Below, piece by piece: positions 12,293-19,324 of a stretch of DNA of 64,000 nucleotides (positions are counted from its first letter, which is position 1; each line of letters starts with the position of its first letter). A program made the position numbers and the translations under genes. The stretch lies in NCBI GenBank assembly GCA_026182355.1, contig JAPFBL010001005.1, forward strand, positions 1-64,000, given 5' to 3'. The notes beneath the pieces were generated by a model. It was not told where the DNA came from. It ran no database searches and worked only from the letters and a program-made list of their open reading frames with translations. Origin of the DNA: Hermatobates lingyangjiaoensis (taxonomy: Eukaryota > Arthropoda > Insecta > Hemiptera > Hermatobatidae).

Positions 12293-15200
12293 CAAACCAC
12301 AATAAGAAATGGGAAAACAAGACTAAGATCTTTCAACCGTAACAAGCGGTCTTCGTCAGAGTCAAAAACCCAACTGACTTCTTCTTTGCGATGACCCAAC
12401 ATTTCTTATTGTGGTTTAATCATTGATTTGTTATTTCACGTGTTTATGTGAAATCTTTTTATATATATGTATATATTTAGGAAGTAGTCCTTCATTTATG
12501 CAGGTTCGATGAGATATTAAGCTATATTTTGCGATTAATTAGTTTTCTCGTGTACTTTTCAAGGGACCGGAATAATGTTCCTGCATCTTCGTTTTAATTG
12601 TACAGAACCCCTAACTGCAATTCACTCCTGGCCAGTGACTACAGAGCATTCTGTGTTGTTTCTGTTTCAGGTGTTTCCGCCTCAGGTAAGAGCTACGGCA
12701 AGTGGTCTCTCAGGAGGTACAGGCTACATCATTGGATTCATAGCAAACAAGAGCTATCTATACCTAGTCAAGGCATTCCAGCTTTGGGGCACGCTTCTGT
12801 TCTACTCTATGGTAACAAATACTTGATGACTCAACAACAAAGAGATATGAATAACGAGTTTGTCTATTTAGCAATGAAGGTAGGGTAGCCCAGTGGCTTG
12901 CATGCTCGACCTCTGGACAGGACTTCAATCCTGAGTTGGATACTTAGAAGGAGGAGAAGAAAATGAATTGCTGTTTGCAAGTCGAGCAGAACTCATCTTC
13001 TTCTTCCCCTGATGACGATGAGGTCGAATATTTGAAGTGCTTTGTTTCTACGTGCTCTTTTTGTTGAAATCGTTTCATTATTACAAATATTACTATCAAA
13101 ATGCCATTATTATTATTATTTGAGGGTGACTACGGCAATGCGTCTTAAAAACTATTGTACTTCCCCACCTTCTGTACTAAAGTACCCCAGCAGTTTGCTT
13201 CAACGACTCCAAGAAGCTCAGCACTTTTGCTGGATTCAGTAGTAAAAATGATTCTATGGTTTTGTTGAGTGTCCCAAAACAACTACCTCTGTGCAACAAA
13301 GTTACCTTACAGTCAGTCAGCAGGTGCAATGGTGTTTCATCATTTCTTTGCAGAATCAGCATAAACCATCATTGATAATGTCCATTCAGGCTCATTGCGT
13401 TTCGGGAGAAAGTGACTTCCTTTCTCCTTCTTCGAGGAAGGTTGGCTCCCACTAGTTAACGCTTTTGGACCCTCTGCGCTTCCGGAGGATGGTCTCCGGA
13501 CTTCCTTCTCCTTAGTATCATACAGGGGAAAGGATAGAAATCTCCCTGTATCTCTATCGGTGGTATTTTGTCCGCTCCAGCAGAGCACCGTATACCGGAG
13601 TAAGGCTATCTACTCAAGGAGGTCCCCTGGTACCCTTGAGGCTCCATTCATAATACAGTAACCCCTGTATCATCCATCCTTCGACACGGATCGCATAAAA
13701 CCTTAGATTGTGGCTAAGATAAAAGGAGAAGATTTAGGGATTAGGAAGTTTGTGAAACGAAGGAGGTCAGGCCCAGCCCCTTAGATTGGGGCTAAGATAA
13801 AAGGAGAAGATTTAGAGATTAGGAAGTTTGTGAAACGAAGGTGGTCAGGCCCAGCCCCTTAGATTGGGGCTAAGATAAAAGGAGAAGATTTAGAGATTAG
13901 GAAGTTTGTGAAACGAAGGTGGTCAGGCCCAGCCCCTTAGATTGAGGCTAAGATAAAAGGAGAAGATTTAGAGATTAGGAAGTTTGTGAAACGAAGGTAG
14001 TCAGGCCCAGCCTCTGATCACCTTCTCCTCCTCTTTCGTTTGTCCCTGCATATAGCAGGTTAACAGGGTAGCCTCGTAAAGACCGAAAGTCGGAGTTGAG
14101 TGTTACAGGCTACTAGACCCGCTGAATCACTCCATTACTACCCTATCAAAATAGTAATAAAAGCATATCATTTCTTTTACACTACCAATTACAAACTACA
14201 TAAATGTTTTAAAAAATGCAATAGTTTATAATGAATACTAACCATTAAGGTGCAATTAAGATGATAACAGCTTATCATAGGCAATTTCTCATTTTATATA
14301 AAACTTTCATATCTACTTTGAAATAGATAAAAATAACAACCTCTTAATGTTCACTATGAATTTAAGACCATTTTCACCAAGGTCAGAATTTTTCTTCTAG
14401 AACAACGTTATTAGCCTTCCTTGACCGTCCCCCTTCATCTTTCCAAAGTATTATATACACTTTTACAACGTTACATTGATTATTCTTATCTTTATGTATA
14501 AAGATCGTGAATTTGTTTGTTTGTTTGTTTGTTTGTTTGTTCAACCATTTTCCGTGGAGATAGAGATCTGAAATTAGATATATATTATTTATTACCTGAA
14601 TAATATTAAATAAATGAAAATTATCACTATATTCCCAAAATTGGAGCCGGGGTAGCAAGTGTCTTGCGTGCTCGCCGATGACAGTAGAGAAAATATATTC
14701 AAAATAAGTGTAACAAAAAAAAAGTTTATTATATATATATAACAATTAGAGAAATGATTCTTCGAACTGAATAAACTAGAATTTAAAAAAGAACACATAG
14801 AAAGGAAACCACTGAACTCACTACTATATTTCGATGTGCTCGTCTTCAGGAAAAGAAGTGAATCGCTCCAAAGGCTGATAACGACTGACTTGGCGTTCGA
14901 ACTGAAGCACTCAAACAGTGTAGCCAACTTTCGGAGGAAAGGTAGACAGGAAAGATAAAGAGATAAAAGCCAAATAAAAATTAAAAAATGAAACATTTAA
15001 CTAAAATAAAATTAAAAGCTGATAACAACTTTAAAAAAAAAAAAAATCAACGATTGAGGTTAAGCCCAGGAGCCGATCTACCGCCCGGAAGACTAACTCT
15101 TGATCTTCCGTGTCCACCTTTCCTCCGAAAGTTGGCTACACTGTTTGAGTGCTTCAGTTCGAACGCCAAGTCAGTCGTTATCAGCCTTTGGAGCGATTCA

Positions 15201-15506
15201 CTTCTTTTCCTGAAGACGAGGACATCGAAATATAGTAGTGAGTTCAGTGGTTTCCTTTCTATGTGTTCTTTTTTAAATTCTAGTTTTTATATATATTACA
15301 ATATACAAGAGAAATAAAACTCAACGTCCAAACTACTGTAAGAAATCAGAAATATATATATAAATAAAAAGATTTCACATAAACACGTGAAATAACAATC
15401 AATAATCAAACCACATAACAATCAGTTGGGTTTTTGACTCTGACGAAGACCGCTTGTTACGGTTGAAAGATCTTAGTCTTGTTTTCCCATTTCTTATTGT
15501 GGTTTG

Positions 15507-15559
<53 letters not shown>

Positions 15560-17916
15560 TATATATTGGACGTCGGAGATGTCTTACCTGTCCCATTGTT
15601 GATTCTGGGTCTTCATTTGAGTCTCTAACTAATCTTAATTCTTACCTATTCACAGTCCTTCCTCCTGTATCTCCACTGACTGCGTTTACCTCTTGAAATG
15701 CACCCAGTGTGATGCTTTTTACGTTGGTTTAGCATCTACGATGCTGAACCTTCGGATGAATAATCACAGGCTTTCGGTTGGTAAACGCATCAGTCTCCCT
15801 GTCGCCACTCACGCTAATTCCCACCATCTCAGTTTCAATGATTGTTTCACAGTCCAAGTTCTTAAACAAGTCCCCAGTGATAACAGACAAGTTACTTTAA
15901 AAGCTTCTGAGGAAGCCCACATTTGGCTCCTGGGGGCACGCACGAAACCTGGCTTGAATTTAAATCGTTAGTTTTTTATTTATTTATTTATTTTTTTTTT
16001 TATTTATTAATTTTTTTTTATTTTTTTTTTTTAATATTTTTTATTTTTAATTGTTCTATATATTTTCTTTATTTTTTCTTTTCTTAACCTTTTTCTACCT
16101 TTCAAAAACATTTTTTTTTTTTTTTATTTTGCTCTCGACTTCCTAGTTCCTTTTTTATTCGTCTCCTTTGCGGCAGCACTGCTTTAGCCCTCACCCTGTG
16201 AGTTCTTCAGTTGACTGTCGTCCCTCCGTCAATTCACTTCTTCTCCTGAGGACGACCGCCATTACGGTCGAAATATTGAAAAGTGAGTCTTTGTTGTGTT
16301 TCTGTTTATGTGTCACTGCTTATTTTAATTATATATATATATATATAACTTTAAATTACACAAATCAAGACACAGAAAAAAGAATAAAAAGAACACTTAC
16401 AGAATTCAATATTTCGAACTGTTGTTCGTCATCAGGAGAGTAGACTAGAAGAGAGGACGAAGTGAGAGAGATCTCATCACGTCGAAGAACGGAGCGCGAA
16501 TATATATATATATATATATGTAATTAATACTTATATTACATATTATATATATACTTATAATACTTATAATAATTACATATTATGTAAATATACTTATATT
16601 ACATATATATATAATATATATGTAATTAAGAGACACTAGTGACAGTAGTTGTGACATGAGAGATGTGCTTAGGTACTTACACTGGGAGGAATCAGCTTGA
16701 TATTCTGTCTACCTGAAACAGAAGGACTGCCTCTTGAAATCATCTATAAGAAGTTTGAAAAGCGCTGCCCTAGCCAAGGACTAAGGCAGCCCTATCCTAA
16801 ACCAGAGCCAGAGACTGAGTGTACTGAAGAGATCAGAACAGTTTACGAAACGTCACCAGACTGAAGCAAATAAATAATCAAATATATTAATTAATAACTC
16901 GCTTGACATTTATTTACAGTAGAGTTGTTGTGGCGTAGCAGTATTAATGACTCTGGTTGTTTGGGGGGGATTATAAGATTGGTCACACAAGACGATCGAA
17001 AGATTAACCCCCCCCCCCCCCCTCCCAAACTGTCCTAGCAACTAATCGTATTTTTTACTGAAAATGTTTTTCATATGAAATATGTTTTTCATATGTTGGA
17101 CAAACGGGAAAAAGTTTGCTTACTAGAGTGAAGCAACATAAATACACTATTAGGCGGCAAGAAGAATCAAGTGCCTTGTTCCAACATATTAATTCAAAAA
17201 ATCATTCAATAAAATGGGAAGATTCCAAAGAATTGATATTTCTCTCATCTGATGTGGAAAGGAACTTAGTAGAAAGTGCCCTAATTAAGTATAATTTTGA
17301 TAAACTAATAAATATAAGTCATGGGCTTTTTAGATTGGATGAAATTTTAATTGAAGGTATAGTTAGGCAAATTGGTCCTGTGGGTGACCTTCAAAATGTA
17401 CTTGCAACGTTGAACATGAACTCTGACCAGATTGTGGATTCTAATAATAGAACATAATTTTTATTTGACTTATTACTTTCTCAAGTATTCTTGTTTTGTA
17501 AATAATTTAATATTGTTTATTTTTTGATATTGCATTAATTTAATTTGTATCTATTTGTTTATATTTATTATATATTGTTTATAGTTAGGAATTATATATA
17601 ACACTTGTTTCTTATTCTATTTATATTTTTATATTTTTATTTTAATTAATTTTCTTATTGTTCATTTTGCATTGTTTAATTGTACTGGGTATTTTTTGTT
17701 TTTCTCTTATTATGCCTTTTCGACTCTTGTTTTCCCAGCTGTTTAGTTACCTTCCTTGTACATACCTTTTATGTTACTTTCTAGTTCTTACCTTGTTTGC
17801 TCTCTGATGACATAAATTGAAAGGCCTCAGAGCATTTTTTCCATCTGTTTTCTTTTTTTTTTTCCTTGTGGTTTGTTTTCATTGATTGCATCACGTGTTT
17901 ATTGTGATTTATCTGC

Positions 17917-17978
<62 letters not shown>

Positions 17979-19283
17979 AAAGTATCGACCGTGGAATAGA
18001 AACAAAACTAAAATTTATCGGGACTCGGTCCGACCGAGTCCCGATAAATTTTAGTTTTGTATATATATATAAAATAAATTCAAAATGAACGAAACACGCA
18101 GACATAACTCACATCGATATTTCGACCATCGTCGTCATCAGGAGGTGCGAAGAGTCCCGCAGGAAGACAGGGCGCTTCCTGCGGGACTCTTCGCACCTCC
18201 TGATGACGACGATGGTCGAAATATCGATGTGAGTTATGTCTGTGTCTTTCTGTGTGTTTCCTTCGTTTTGAATTTATTTTATTTTAAAAGAGTCCGCTGG
18301 ACCGTTTCTTTTAATAGTATATATATATATATTAGTATAAATAGGGAGCAGACCTTCTTTTATACATATTGTGTTGAACTGAATTGCCTTAATTAAACAT
18401 ACCTTTTTTTTTGAGCAGTTTTTCATATTTCCTTGATAATTTTAAATCGTCTTGATTTAGTTGGTGGATTATTTGAGCAAAACTCTGGTAAGCCATCAAT
18501 ATTTAATGATTAACATGACATGTTTCGGTTGTCTCCAACCATCATCAGAAATTATTATAAAACGTCACAAAAAAAAACTATTTTCATGGAACAAGTATGT
18601 AAACAAAACAATTCAGTTCAACACAATATATATATATATAACAGATTCAATAATATATCGACAGTTTGATAGAACACACCTCTATATATACATATAAACT
18701 TGAAAAGGTCCAACAGGACTATTAGTTCACACAGGGAAGAGAAAAACAGAAAAAAACACAAAAAAGACTCACTGCGATATTTCGACACGTAATGGCGGTC
18801 ATTTTCAGGAGAAGAAGTGAATTGACGAAGGGACGACAGTCAACTAAATAACTCACCGGGTGACGGGCTAAAGTATTACATTACAAATTATCTTTCAAAG
18901 AAAAATAGTCTTTCAAAAACTACTGTGGTGTTCATTCAAACTACAATTGTTGAAATCCACAGACTATTTTTCTTGTAAAATAATTTTTAATTTAATACTT
19001 ACGTTTTTCTGTTTCAAAATTTATACTTCTTTAAGTTTTCTCACTAATCTATAGTCAAAATTTCTATTGTAATTTCTTAATTGTAACTAATTGCACTTTT
19101 ATGCATGTTTGATTTTTGAATGATTGTATTATTTCTTATATTTCCTCTGTTTTTGTAGGCCTATGAAAAAGGTTTTAAATAAAGACCGAAACGTTGGGAA
19201 TGAGAGTTTAATTTGAACCTGAAGAGCTGACCGAGTCCCGATAAACTATAGTTTTGTTTCTACTCCACGGTTGATACTTTTAT

Positions 19284-19324
<41 letters not shown>

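Noticed and set aside
12598..12888. Frame overlapping the transporter exon in a second reading frame
   Set aside because: The VFPPQVRATASG frame is the conserved one. The other is a shadow.
14592..14996. Hydrophobic minus-strand frame resembling a membrane protein
   Set aside because: It lies wholly in the PLE family D pLTR and untranslated region. The same text recurs at 26.7 and 46.0 kb with different ends, so it is a by-product of the repeat.
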